Source: Pseudomonadota bacterium (GTDB taxonomy: Bacteria > Chloroflexota > UBA5177). From it: a stretch of DNA of 33,398 nucleotides. This document shows, one piece after another, positions 25,126 to 33,398 of the stretch. The DNA is taken from the NCBI GenBank assembly GCA_021324655.1, contig JAJPIP010000049.1:1-33398 (forward strand). The letters run 5' to 3'. Position numbers and translations under genes: made by a program. The notes beneath the pieces were generated by a model, which saw nothing but the letters and a program-made list of their open reading frames with translations, ran no database searches and was not told where the DNA came from. Within the stretch, counting starts at the first letter, position 1; each line of letters starts with the position of its first letter.

Positions 25126-26124
25126 ATGAGAGGCTTTCTGCTCCGGCTTGCCAGGCGGTTGGTCGGCGCGCTCGTCATGATCTGGGCGGTTGCCACCTTT
25201 ACCTTTTTCCTGATTCGCATGATTCCCGGTGATCCGGTCGCGGCCCAGCTGAATATGCTGGAGCAGCAGGGGATGAGCGAGTCGCAGGCGGCCGCCCGCG
25301 TCGCCGGCATGTACGGCTTCTACCCGAAAGATCCGCTGCCCATCCAGTACCTGCATTACATGCAACAGATGGCGCATCTCGATCTGGGGCAATCCATCTC
25401 CTACACGGGCGTGCCCGTCATGCACATCATCCTGTCGGCCCTTCCCTACACCCTGGGACTGGTCGTCACCGGCATCATTCTCACCTTCATCGTCGGCGTC
25501 ATCGGTGGCGTCTTCGCTGCCATCTACCGGAATACGTGGGTCGGGAGCTCCATCACGGTTGTCGGATCGATCCTGCACGGCATTCCGCAGTTCATGGTCG
25601 CCCTGCTGCTTGCCTACCTGCTGGCGACCGCGCACCCGATTTTTCCGTTTGGCGCGCCGTACGATGCCGCCATCTCACCCGGAATCACCTGGACCTTTCT
25701 CTCCAATCTCGGCCTGCACGCCGTGTTGCCGATTGCCGCGTTCATCATCTCGGGGTTTGGTTTCTGGGCACTCGCCATGAAGGCGAGCGTCGTCACGACC
25801 CTCGGTGACGATTTCATCCTGGCGGCGGAGCTGCGGGGGATCAAACCCTCGATTCGCTTCCGCTACATCGCGCGCAACGCCTTCCTGCCGCTCTTCACCT
25901 ACCTGGCCATCGCCATCGGGTATACCTTCGGCGGCGCCATCTTTATCGAGCAGATCTTTGACTACCCCGGTCTCGGACTGCTCCAGTTGAACAGTATCGG
26001 AGTCCATGATTACCCCTTGATGCAGGCAGCGTTTCTCATGATCACCGTGGCGGTGATCGTGTCCAATATCGTCGCGGAGATGCTGTACACGGTCATTGAT
26101 CCGCGCATCCGGACCGCGAGGTAG
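25126..26124 (+). CDS. Peptide-type ABC transporter permease (DppB family)
   Basis: The first membrane subunit of the importer (332 aa), BPD_transp_1 type. The N-terminal helix reads LVGALVMIWAVATFTFFLIR, followed by RMIPGDPV, typical of DppB/OppB. The cytoplasmic coupling loop is visible as AAELRGIKPSIRFRYIARN, ending near the conserved LP. About six helices are expected. The ATG follows GAGGGATCCGGG. Only 2 nt separate its stop from the next permease start. Confidence 0.9.
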   Translation: MRGFLLRLARRLVGALVMIWAVATFTFFLIRMIPGDPVAAQLNMLEQQGMSESQAAARVAGMYGFYPKDPLPIQYLHYMQQMAHLDLGQSISYTGVPVMHIILSALPYTLGLVVTGIILTFIVGVIGGVFAAIYRNTWVGSSITVVGSILHGIPQFMVALLLAYLLATAHPIFPFGAPYDAAISPGITWTFLSNLGLHAVLPIAAFIISGFGFWALAMKASVVTTLGDDFILAAELRGIKPSIRFRYIARNAFLPLFTYLAIAIGYTFGGAIFIEQIFDYPGLGLLQLNSIGVHDYPLMQAAFLMITVAVIVSNIVAEMLYTVIDPRIRTAR

Positions 26125-26126
26125 CG

Positions 26127-27053
26127 ATGAACACCATCGTTTCCGAAGAACCGCAAGCCCTATCGACCTATCCCAGCGCGCAGACGCCGCGCCACAGGCC
26201 GTCGTCGTGGGCGGTCGCCTGGGATGTCCTGCGCCGGCGGCCGACCGGGCTGCTGGGCCTTGCCATCCTCCTCTTCTTTATCGGCATGGCGGCTTTCGGA
26301 CCGCTTTTCTACCCGGCGGAGCTTCCCAGCAATCCCTCGAACATCTTTGCCGGGCCGTCGCCTGCGCATCCACTGGGCACCGATTTCCAGGGCACCGATA
26401 CCCTCGCGCTTGTGATCACGGGGTCGCGGTACGTCCTGCTCTCGGCATTCCTGGCCGGCCTCTTCACCGCCGTCTTCGGCACGGTGACGGGGTTGATTTC
26501 CGGCTACTATCTCGGCGTCCCGGATTCGATTATCACCAAGCTGGCCGATTTTGTTCTCACCATTCCGAGCTTCCCGTTGCTGGTTGTGCTCTCCACGGTC
26601 TGGAAGTTCGGCAGTCCCCTGGCCATGGGTCTGGTTCTGGGACTCATCGGATGGGGGGCGCTGGCGCGCGCCGTTCGATCGCAGGTGCTGACGCTCCGTG
26701 AGCGTACCTTCATTGAGGCAGCCCGCGGCCTCGGCTTCTCGTCGGTTCACATCATCGTCAAAGAGATCTTTCCCAATATCACGTCGTATGTCGCGATGAA
26801 GTTCCTGCTGGCGGTCACCGGCGCCATTTACGCCTCGGTGGCTCTCTTCTTCCTGGGCGTCCTGCCGCTCTCCACGAACAACTGGGGTGTCATGCTGCAG
26901 TTCGCTTTCTCCCAGGCCGGCGCCATGTACACGACTCAGTCCCTCCCCTACCTGCTGGCGCCGTTGGCGTGCATCCTGTTGGTCACATTCGGTGTGGTGC
27001 TCTTTCTCGATGCGGTTGATGAGATGCTCAATCCGCGTCTGAGGAGAGGCTAG
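26127..27053 (+). CDS. Peptide-type ABC transporter permease (DppC family)
   Basis: The second membrane subunit (308 aa). A polar N-terminus leads to the first helix (LLGLAILLFFIGMAAFGPLF). Then comes HPLGTDFQGTD, the family's conserved periplasmic stretch, and the EAA coupling loop FIEAARGLGFSSVHIIVKE. It forms a heterodimer with the upstream DppB-type protein. The ATPase gene starts 2 nt after its stop, with the ribosome site AGGAGAGG inside its last codons. Confidence 0.9.
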   Translation: MNTIVSEEPQALSTYPSAQTPRHRPSSWAVAWDVLRRRPTGLLGLAILLFFIGMAAFGPLFYPAELPSNPSNIFAGPSPAHPLGTDFQGTDTLALVITGSRYVLLSAFLAGLFTAVFGTVTGLISGYYLGVPDSIITKLADFVLTIPSFPLLVVLSTVWKFGSPLAMGLVLGLIGWGALARAVRSQVLTLRERTFIEAARGLGFSSVHIIVKEIFPNITSYVAMKFLLAVTGAIYASVALFFLGVLPLSTNNWGVMLQFAFSQAGAMYTTQSLPYLLAPLACILLVTFGVVLFLDAVDEMLNPRLRRG

Positions 27054-27055
27054 GC

Positions 27056-28057
27056 GTGGCGACACAGGCGGCGACGCGGGTCGAGCAAAACGCGTGCAGT
27101 ATTCGCGGGCTGACGGTCGTTTACCGGGTTGAGCGACACGAGTATGCGGCGGTCCAGGACGTCGACCTTGATATTCCGAGCGGTGAGATCACGGCCGTCA
27201 TCGGCGAGTCCGGCTCCGGCAAAACAACTCTGGCCATGGCCATGCTGAATGCCGTGCAGCCCCCGGGCCGGATCGCTGCCGGGTCCGTCGTCTATCCCAC
27301 GGCCGGCGACATCTTGCGCCTCAGTGGGAAACGCCTGCGCCGCCTGCGGGGCGATTCGATCAGCATGGTGTTTCAAACCTCGCAGAACTCACTCAATCCC
27401 TTGAAGCGGATCGGCGGGCAGGCCATGGATCTGGCGCGCTCGCACGGGCGTGATCCCCGCGGAACGCTGCGCGAGGCGCGGGATCTCTGTGCCAAGATGT
27501 CACTCGATGCCGATCGCGTCCTGACGTCGTACCAGCATGAGCTCTCCGGCGGGATGCGGCAGCGGGTCGGCATCATGCTGGCCCTGGTGTTACAGCCCGA
27601 AGTTGTCCTGCTCGACGAGCCGACAACCGCGCTCGACGTGCTCTCTCAGTCGGAAGTCTTGCAGATCCTGCGTGACCTGCAGCGAGAGCGGCGCTTCAGC
27701 GCGGTCCTGATTACCCACGATATGGGGGTGGTCGCCGAGCTGGCCGACCGTGTTGCCGTCATGTATGCCGGACGCATCGTGGAGCGTGGCCGGACGCGCG
27801 ATGTGCTCATTCGGCCCGACCACCCGTACACGCGGGCCCTCATTCGCTCGATTCCCCGCCTCAGCGGCGATCTCTCCGAGGCGGTGCCGCTCCCGGGTCT
27901 GCCCCCCTCCCTCACCACGATCCCGGACCACGGTTGCGTCTTTCGCGCGCGTTGCGCATATCGGATGCCGATCTGCGACACGGTGCAGCCGCCGCTGGAG
28001 AGCGTGGGGCCCGATCACGACTCGGCCTGCTATCTCGAGGGATTCCCGAGTGATTGA
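27056..28057 (+). CDS. Peptide-type ABC transporter ATP-binding protein (DppD family)
   Basis: The first ATPase of the importer (333 aa, GTG start with AGGAGAGG 6 nt upstream). It shows Walker A GESGSGKTT, signature LSGGMRQRV, Walker B VVLLDEPTTALD and the switch His in LITHDMG. The C-terminal oligopeptide-transporter extension carries four cysteines (GCVFRARCAYRMPIC and a last one in SACYL), the arrangement reported to bind an iron-sulfur cluster in DppD-type ATPases. It overlaps the next ATPase gene by 8 nt. Confidence 0.92.
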   Translation: MATQAATRVEQNACSIRGLTVVYRVERHEYAAVQDVDLDIPSGEITAVIGESGSGKTTLAMAMLNAVQPPGRIAAGSVVYPTAGDILRLSGKRLRRLRGDSISMVFQTSQNSLNPLKRIGGQAMDLARSHGRDPRGTLREARDLCAKMSLDADRVLTSYQHELSGGMRQRVGIMLALVLQPEVVLLDEPTTALDVLSQSEVLQILRDLQRERRFSAVLITHDMGVVAELADRVAVMYAGRIVERGRTRDVLIRPDHPYTRALIRSIPRLSGDLSEAVPLPGLPPSLTTIPDHGCVFRARCAYRMPICDTVQPPLESVGPDHDSACYLEGFPSD

Positions 28058-29069
28058 ACTGATCGACATCAAGAAGACGTTCCAGGGGCGGACCGGCATG
28101 CTGAGCACCGCCGATGTGCACGCCCTGCGCGGCGTGTCCTTGAGCATCGAGAACGGCGGGGCCCTTGCCCTGCTGGGCGAGTCGGGCTGCGGCAAAACGA
28201 CGCTGGGGCGCATTCTGGCAGGGCTGGAGACGTATGATTCCGGCGACATCGTGATCGACGGGACATCACTGAACGGTGCGCCAAAAGGAGAGCGGGATCG
28301 GCTGCAGCGCAAGATCCAGCTCATTCACCAGGATCCGTACGCGGCTTTGAATCCGGTGCGCACCATCGAGAAGTCTCTCACCGCGCCGCTGAAACTCCGT
28401 GCGAAGCAGAGCGGCAAAGACAAAGGGTGGGTCGAGCAGCGCGCACGCGAGCTGCTGACGATCGTCGGGCTCGACCCGGATGAGGTGCTCTACAAGTATC
28501 CGCACAATCTCTCCGGCGGACAGCGGCAGCGCGTCGTGATCGCCCGCGCCCTAACGGTGGATCCCACCGTGCTGGTCGCCGACGAAGCGGTCTCGATGAT
28601 CGACGTCTCGCTTCGTCTCGGCATTCTTCAGTTGCTCAACGATCTGCGTCGCCGCCTGAAGATTGCCGTGGTCTTCATCACGCACGACGTCGCCGCCGCC
28701 CGCTACGTCGCCCTGGACGGCGATATCTGTGTGATCTACCGCGGAGAGATCTTTGAATACGGCCGAACGGATGACGTCATCCACGCACCGGTGAATCCGT
28801 ATACGCAGTCGCTCCTCTCCGCCGTGCCGGTACTGGTCGGCCTCGAGCGGCCCGGCCCCGATCGCTTCATCCCGCTGGAGGAGTTGGTGACCGGGCGCGC
28901 CGTGAGCGGGTGCCTGTTCTCCGACCGGTGTCCCTTCGCCGTCGAGGTATGTCATCAGGATCATCCGGATCTCCTTCCCATCGAGGAACTGAGCCGGCTG
29001 AATCGCTGCTTCTTCCCGACGGTGCGGCACGTGACTGCCGTATCGGCGTCGGGAGAAGCCAGCGCATGA
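28050..29069 (+). CDS. Peptide-type ABC transporter ATP-binding protein (DppF family)
   Basis: The second ATPase (339 aa), a heterodimer partner of the preceding one. It has Walker A GESGCGKTT, a Q-loop region HQDPYAALNP, signature LSGGQRQRV and Walker B VLVADEAVSMID, the DppF-type variant. Cys residues in the C-terminal extension (SGCLFSDRCPFAVEVC, then RCFFP) again form a four-Cys set. The GTG at 28050, 8 nt inside the upstream gene and after GAGGGA, is the probable start. The frame is open further upstream, but that part is a shadow of the neighbouring ATPase gene. Confidence 0.92.
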   Translation: MIELIDIKKTFQGRTGMLSTADVHALRGVSLSIENGGALALLGESGCGKTTLGRILAGLETYDSGDIVIDGTSLNGAPKGERDRLQRKIQLIHQDPYAALNPVRTIEKSLTAPLKLRAKQSGKDKGWVEQRARELLTIVGLDPDEVLYKYPHNLSGGQRQRVVIARALTVDPTVLVADEAVSMIDVSLRLGILQLLNDLRRRLKIAVVFITHDVAAARYVALDGDICVIYRGEIFEYGRTDDVIHAPVNPYTQSLLSAVPVLVGLERPGPDRFIPLEELVTGRAVSGCLFSDRCPFAVEVCHQDHPDLLPIEELSRLNRCFFPTVRHVTAVSASGEASA

Positions 29070-29082
29070 GGGTGGCGAGGTT

Positions 29083-30234
29083 TTGACCACCGCTCAGTCC
29101 CCCCAACCCATCGCCGGTTCAACCCTGCTCCGCGACGCGGTCGCGGCCGGCGAGGTGCCGGGTGCTGTCGCGCTCGTCCGACAGCATGGAGAGGTCGTGC
29201 TGCATGACGCCTACGGGTTTGCGGCTATCGAGCCCGAGCCGATTCCGATGCGGCCTGATACCATCTTTGACCTTGCCTCGCTCACCAAGCCGCTGGCGAC
29301 GACACCGGTGATCTTGCGGCTGGTCGAGGAGGGAGCGCTTGCTCTGGACGCGCCACTCGACCGATATTTACCGGCGCTTGCCGGCACCAATCTTGGCGCG
29401 GCGACCATCGAGCGTCTCCTCACTCATACCTCGGGCTTGCCTGCCCACTTTCCGATCTACAGCCGCGCCACGTCGCGTGAGGATGTCCTGCGCGTGATCG
29501 CCGACTTGCCGTTCTCGTATCAGCCCGGGACCAGAGTCGAGTACAGCTGCCTCGGCTTCATCACGTTGGGCCTGCTGGCGGAACATGTGACCGGGACCAC
29601 GCTCGACCGCCTGGCGGACAGCATGGTATTCGCCCCGCTCGGCCCCCACACCACCGGCTATCGTCTCGACTTCCCGGCCGAACGTTTCGCCTGGACGGAA
29701 CGCGGCACGACCTACGAGAAGGGAACGATGGAGGCGATGGGAGAGGCATACGGCCGCCTGCGGACCGACTTCCATCCCGGTGAGGTCCACGACGGCAACG
29801 CCCACTATGCCATGGGTGGTGTCAGCGGTAACGCCGGCCTCTTCGGCACGGCGGAGGACGTGGGCGTTCTGGGGCAGATGTGGCTGGACGGCGGGATCTT
29901 TGCCGGCACCCGCATCCTCCAGCCGGAGACCGTGGCCGCGGCGATCATCGACCGCACGCTGGGGCTGGAGGAGGGACGTGGACTGGGTTGGGTCATCAAC
30001 CGCCCGTCCGAGGTCTTTCCACGCTCGGTCGGCTCACGTCTCTCCCGCCGGACCTTCGGTCACACCGGCTTCACCGGCACGTCCATCTGGATTGACCCGG
30101 AGGATGATCTCGTGATCGTCCTCCTCACCAATCGAGTTCATCCGACGGTGGATGACGGCATGACCAACATCCGCCTCCGTCACCGCTTCCACGACGCGGT
30201 CGCCACGGCTCTCAAGGGCCGAACCGGGATGTAG
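29083..30234 (+). CDS. Beta-lactamase-fold serine hydrolase, possibly a wall-fragment amidase
   Basis: A 383-aa serine hydrolase of the beta-lactamase/PBP4B fold (PF00144). The SxxK motif is Ser66-Leu-Thr-Lys69 (DLASLTKP). The second motif is Tyr154-Ser-Cys156 where the family normally has YxN or YSD. The third is HTG (GHTGFTG). No signal peptide is seen, so it should be cytoplasmic. The start is the TTG at 29083, with GAGG just upstream, but the spacing is poor and the start is uncertain. It ends the ABC transporter unit. In Bacillus subtilis a related protein (YbbE) lies in the MurNAc-recycling cluster and is described as the amidase AmiE. By analogy it may act on MurNAc-L-Ala or a wall peptide. 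Esterase or peptidase activity is equally possible on sequence alone. Confidence 0.78.
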   Translation: MTTAQSPQPIAGSTLLRDAVAAGEVPGAVALVRQHGEVVLHDAYGFAAIEPEPIPMRPDTIFDLASLTKPLATTPVILRLVEEGALALDAPLDRYLPALAGTNLGAATIERLLTHTSGLPAHFPIYSRATSREDVLRVIADLPFSYQPGTRVEYSCLGFITLGLLAEHVTGTTLDRLADSMVFAPLGPHTTGYRLDFPAERFAWTERGTTYEKGTMEAMGEAYGRLRTDFHPGEVHDGNAHYAMGGVSGNAGLFGTAEDVGVLGQMWLDGGIFAGTRILQPETVAAAIIDRTLGLEEGRGLGWVINRPSEVFPRSVGSRLSRRTFGHTGFTGTSIWIDPEDDLVIVLLTNRVHPTVDDGMTNIRLRHRFHDAVATALKGRTGM

Positions 30235-30259
30235 TGGCAGAGCAGGGCTCTGCCACTAC
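30231..30259. terminator. Perfect hairpin between convergent salvage units
   Basis: A 13-bp perfect stem, 30231-30243 with 30247-30259, and a 3-nt loop span the stop codon of the serine hydrolase. It lies between convergent units and is likely a bidirectional terminator. No T-tract follows. Confidence 0.65.
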
Positions 30260-30283
30260 CATCGGCGGTTTGCTCTGGGACCG

Positions 30284-31318
30284 CTACCAGGTCTCCGTCA
30301 CTTTCCGTAGCCCACGAGGCTCGTCAGGATCATAGCCGCGGGTGCGCGCCAGGCTCCAGGCCAGCAGCTGGACGGGAATGATGAGGAGGAGCGGAGACAA
30401 CACCTCCGGTCCGAGGTCGGCGAGAGGCAGCCCGACCGTGCCCTGCCCAGCCGCGTCCGGCGGACCGATGATCAGGGTATCGGCACCCAGGTCCCCAAGC
30501 TGGCGGAGCACGGGCTGGAGTGCCGCCCTGCCCGGCCCGTCCGGGACGACGGTGATCACCGGGAAACCGTGCTCGATCATGGCGATCGGGCCGTGCACGA
30601 AGTCGGCTGCCGAGAAGCCTTCAGCGACCAGATAGCTCGTCTCCATCAACTTGAGAGCGCCCTCGCGCGCCGTGGGGTAGTTGTAGCCGCGGGAGAGGAG
30701 CACCACCTGCTCCGCGAAGTGATAGCGCACGGCCAGCTCCGCGGCAGGAGAGCGTGTCGACAGCATCCGGTGGGCGCGGTCCGGGAGCTCGTCAAGCGCG
30801 GGCTCGGCGGTCCCGGCCAGGGCCGCGACCAGGAGATAGAGGGTGAGCAATTCGGCGGTGTACGTTTTGGTGGCGGCGACAGCCCGCTCCGCTCCAGCCA
30901 GGATATCCAGGTGGAACTCGGCGGCCTCGGCCAGCGCCGAGTGGGGGGCATTGGTCACGGCCAGCGTGAGAGCGCCGGCTGCCCGCGCGCGCTGGAGCGG
31001 CTCGAGTAAGTCCGGTGAGCCGCCCGACTGGCTGACGGCTATATAGAGAACGCCCTCCATCCGGGGGTGCGTGTCATAGACGGTCGCCGTGGAGGGGGAG
31101 ACCAGGCCGCAGGGGAGGCCGAGCTGCGTTTCGGCGAGGTACTTGGCATAGAGGGCGGCATGATCGGACGTGCCGCGCGCCACAAAGAGGATGAAGCGCG
31201 GCCGGCGCGCGCTGAGCGCTGCCGCGACGTCCTGGATCCTTTCTTGACCCTGACGCAGGATGCGCTCAAAGACGGCCGGTTGCTCTTCGATCTCGGCCAG
31301 CATGAACTGTCCGTTCAT
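30284..31318 (-). CDS. SIS-domain sugar-phosphate isomerase/deaminase (GlmS/NagB-II type)
   Basis: A 344-aa protein with two SIS domains, lacking the glutaminase half of GlmS. Substrate-site motifs are ARGTSDHAA, SQSGGSPD and KLMETSY, with FVHGP in the second domain. In NagB-II and AgaS-type enzymes this architecture deaminates and isomerises glucosamine-6-phosphate to fructose-6-phosphate. Position directly after nagA fits that role; no classical NagB is present here. The ATG at 31318 is preferred because it overlaps the nagA stop as ATGA, although an upstream GTG is in frame. It is the last gene of the murQ-nagA unit. Confidence 0.85.
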   Translation of the reverse strand: MNGQFMLAEIEEQPAVFERILRQGQERIQDVAAALSARRPRFILFVARGTSDHAALYAKYLAETQLGLPCGLVSPSTATVYDTHPRMEGVLYIAVSQSGGSPDLLEPLQRARAAGALTLAVTNAPHSALAEAAEFHLDILAGAERAVAATKTYTAELLTLYLLVAALAGTAEPALDELPDRAHRMLSTRSPAAELAVRYHFAEQVVLLSRGYNYPTAREGALKLMETSYLVAEGFSAADFVHGPIAMIEHGFPVITVVPDGPGRAALQPVLRQLGDLGADTLIIGPPDAAGQGTVGLPLADLGPEVLSPLLLIIPVQLLAWSLARTRGYDPDEPRGLRKVTETW

Positions 31319-32421
31319 TCCGGCCTCTGATAGACCCACATACCGCCGATCATGGTTCCCTTGACCTTCAGGCCCTCGTCGAGCACAACCAGATCGGCCG
31401 GCGCGCCCACTGCAATGCGCCGTGCCGGTACGTCGAGGATGCGCCCCGGTATCTCCGCCGCCATGCGCAGCGCCTGCGGCACCGTGGCCTCTGTCCAGCG
31501 GACCATAGCGCGGACCGCGTCGTCCATGGTGAGAGCCGCGCCGGCCAGCGTGCCGTCCGGCAAACGCACCGCCCGGCCGTCCGCAATCACCCGTCGGCCG
31601 CCCAGTTCATACTCCCCGGGCGGCATCCCGGCCGCGGCCACCATGTCGGTCACCAGCAGGAGCCGATCCGGTCCTTTCGCCCGGAAGGCGAGGCGCAGCG
31701 AGGCCGGGTGGCTGTGGATGCCGTCGGCAATGACGCCGGCCGTCACACGGTCGTCCAGCAGGGTCGCGCCGATGGCGCCCGGGGCGCGGTGGCCGAAGGC
31801 GGACATGGCGTTGAAGAGGTGGGTCGCCATCATGGCACCGGCATCGGCACCGGCCTCGAACTGCTCGTAGGTCGCGTCGGTGTGGCCCAGGCTGACCGCG
31901 ATCCCGTGGGAGCGCACGAGCCGGATGACGTCGAGCGCATCGGGCCGATCGGGTGCCACCGTCATGAGGCGGACCTGGCCGGCATCCAGGATGCGTCCCA
32001 GCACGCTGAGATCGGCCGATTCCATCAGGTCGGGACGGTGGGCGCCGGCCCGTCTCGGCGAGAGAAACGGACCCTCTAAATGGAGGCCGAGCGGCCGAGC
32101 CCCCGCACAGCCCGCGGCCTCCGTGAACGCTGCCGCGACAGACGGGTAGACGTCGGGTTCCGAGGTGATCACGGTGGGCAGATAGGCGACGACCCCGGTT
32201 TCCGGCAGCCGGCGGGAGATGGTGCGAATCGCTTCCGGTCCCTCGGCAACATCGACCCCATAGCCACCGTTGACCTGGAGATCGACGTATCCCGGCGCGA
32301 TGATGGGCCCTGTCTCCTGCTCGTCCCGCGTGACGTCGGCAATCGTCTCGCCGTCGATCAGCAACCGGCCGGGGATGATCTCATCGCCCAGCAGGAGCCG
32401 TCCCCGGATCTCTTCGCTCAC
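31315..32421 (-). CDS. nagA: N-acetylglucosamine-6-phosphate deacetylase NagA
   Basis: Deacetylates GlcNAc-6-P, the sugar released by MurQ, to GlcN-6-P. The 368-aa amidohydrolase has the NagA pattern: VDLQVNGGYG near residue 47, metal ligands Glu116 (HLEGPF), His180 (LGHTDATY) and His201 (THLFNAM), then DGIHSH and catalytic Asp259 (LVTDM). The GTG start overlaps the murQ stop by 4 nt (GTGA), and its own stop overlaps the next start by 4 nt (ATGA), so all three proteins are probably translationally coupled. Confidence 0.94.
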   Translation of the reverse strand: MSEEIRGRLLLGDEIIPGRLLIDGETIADVTRDEQETGPIIAPGYVDLQVNGGYGVDVAEGPEAIRTISRRLPETGVVAYLPTVITSEPDVYPSVAAAFTEAAGCAGARPLGLHLEGPFLSPRRAGAHRPDLMESADLSVLGRILDAGQVRLMTVAPDRPDALDVIRLVRSHGIAVSLGHTDATYEQFEAGADAGAMMATHLFNAMSAFGHRAPGAIGATLLDDRVTAGVIADGIHSHPASLRLAFRAKGPDRLLLVTDMVAAAGMPPGEYELGGRRVIADGRAVRLPDGTLAGAALTMDDAVRAMVRWTEATVPQALRMAAEIPGRILDVPARRIAVGAPADLVVLDEGLKVKGTMIGGMWVYQRPE

Positions 32422-33326
32422 GAGAGGGCCTCGCGCACGCGGCCCTCCACGGCGTGTAGCCGCCGGCGAGCCTCCTCAGGCGTGACCCCGGCCAACACCG
32501 CGACGATCGCCGTCTTGGCATCACCGCCCGCGTCCGCCAGTTGCCGGGCCGCTTCCTCCGGTGGCAGTCCCGTGACGGCCGCCACGATCCGCACTGCCCG
32601 GTCACGCAGTTTGGCGTTACTCGCGCGCAGATCCACCATGAGGTTGCCGTAGGTCTTGCCGAGCAGCACCATGGCGCCGGTACTCAGCATGTTGAGCACC
32701 ATCTTCTCCGCCGTTCCGGCTTTGAGACGGGTCGAACCCGCGATGACCTCCGGTCCAACGACCGGCTCGATGGCGATCTCGGCTCGCGATGCCAGGGTCG
32801 ACCCACGGTTACACGTCACAGCCACGGTGAGAGCGCCGGTCTCACGAGCGTACTCCAGGGCACCGATGACGAACGGCGTGCGGCCGCTGGCGGCGATGCC
32901 GACGACGGCATCGCGCGGCGTCAGCCCGATGGCCGCAAGAGCTCGCCGGCCCTCCTCCGGCCGATCTTCCAGTTCCTCGATCGCGTGCGTCAGCGCCCGC
33001 TCGCCCCCCGCGATGACGGCCTGGACGAGCGATGGATCGGTGCCGAAAGTGGGCGGGCATTCCGCCGCATCCAGCACGCCGAGCCGTCCGGAGGTTCCGG
33101 CCCCGACATAGATCAGGTGACCGCCGGCACGGAGTCGTGTCGCGATCCCCTCCACCGCCCGGGCGATCGACGGGAGCTCGGCTCGGACCGCCTTCGCGAT
33201 CCGCGCATCCTGCTCGTTCATCAGGCGCACGATGCCGAGCGCGTTCAGGGAGTCAATCGCGGCCGTCTCCGGATTTACTGCTTCGGTCGCCAGATCGCCC
33301 AGTATCGAGCCTGGCCGGTCCCGCAT
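32418..33326 (-). CDS. murQ: N-acetylmuramic acid 6-phosphate etherase MurQ
   Basis: Cleaves the lactyl ether of MurNAc-6-P to give GlcNAc-6-P and D-lactate. It shows the SIS core YVGAGTSGRLGVLDA, catalytic Glu89 in AAECPPTFG and a second acidic residue Glu120 in IEELED, followed by SGRTPFV and SNAKLRDRA. From the ATG at 33326, preceded by GGGAGGG, the protein is 302 aa. ATGs at 33344 and 33353 are also in frame without good ribosome sites. The start LATEAVNP near residue 12 matches the normal N-terminus of the family. It heads the unit; its promoter should lie at 33327-33398 or just outside the window. Confidence 0.94.
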   Translation of the reverse strand: MRDRPGSILGDLATEAVNPETAAIDSLNALGIVRLMNEQDARIAKAVRAELPSIARAVEGIATRLRAGGHLIYVGAGTSGRLGVLDAAECPPTFGTDPSLVQAVIAGGERALTHAIEELEDRPEEGRRALAAIGLTPRDAVVGIAASGRTPFVIGALEYARETGALTVAVTCNRGSTLASRAEIAIEPVVGPEVIAGSTRLKAGTAEKMVLNMLSTGAMVLLGKTYGNLMVDLRASNAKLRDRAVRIVAAVTGLPPEEAARQLADAGGDAKTAIVAVLAGVTPEEARRRLHAVEGRVREALS

Positions 33327-33398
33327 GTACCCTCCCGTGTCCATACCCACCATACAGGGAGGTGAGGGACGACGTCGCTGTCGGCGCGGTTTCCTCTA

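Noticed and set aside
27750-28049. Upstream extension of the second peptide-transporter ATPase
   Set aside because: It lies in another frame of the first ATPase gene. Family homology begins at the GTG at 28050.

Overview
The window is GC-rich chromosomal DNA from a free-living bacterium. Gene content is the only taxonomic guide: Tat-exported phosphodiesterases, a large zinc-ribbon/cyclase/AAA/TPR regulator, a TPR-GAF hybrid kinase, frequent GTG/TTG starts, and a substrate-binding protein without a lipobox. Together these suggest Chloroflexota (Thermomicrobia/Sphaerobacter-like) or a related high-GC lineage. That is inference with modest confidence. No rRNA, tRNA, CRISPR array, transposase or phage gene was seen.

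Layout. (1) 1-3435, minus strand: a zinc/manganese-type ABC importer (ATPase, permease, lipoprotein binding protein). The binding-protein gene is cut off from the other two by about 630 bp of repeat-rich non-coding DNA with a 143-bp palindrome; a second palindrome lies at the window's left edge. (2) 3586-8880: three paralogous Tat-exported, alkaline-phosphatase-superfamily phosphodiesterases. The first is divergent from the metal importer across a short regulatory region, and the enzymes carry the residues of a two-metal site, so the importer may help supply metal for them. (3) 9045-10903: a SAM methyltransferase overlapping a GrpB-HIT fusion. (4) 11078-11707: a small secreted protein with two DUF5666-like repeats, ended by a UUCG hairpin. 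(5) 11802-19933, minus strand: a signalling block with a zinc-ribbon/adenylate-cyclase/AAA/TPR protein, a stand-alone receiver and a 1354-residue TPR-GAF-GAF-kinase-REC-REC protein.

(6) 19984-33326 is the most coherent system: a peptidoglycan-salvage locus in three transcription units. NagZ and AnmK are on the minus strand. Divergent from them are a family-5 binding protein, two permeases, two ATPases and a beta-lactamase-fold hydrolase. Convergent at the far end are MurQ, NagA and a SIS-domain sugar-phosphate isomerase/deaminase, joined by 4-nt stop/start overlaps. Known chemistry of these families gives a near-complete route: import of wall fragments, removal of GlcNAc (NagZ), conversion of anhydro-MurNAc to MurNAc-6-P (AnmK), ether cleavage to GlcNAc-6-P and D-lactate (MurQ), deacetylation (NagA), and isomerisation/deamination towards fructose-6-P. 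The DppBCDF-type transporter is probably dedicated to muropeptides or wall-derived peptides. No MurP PTS component, MurR regulator, LdcA or Mpl was found in the window.
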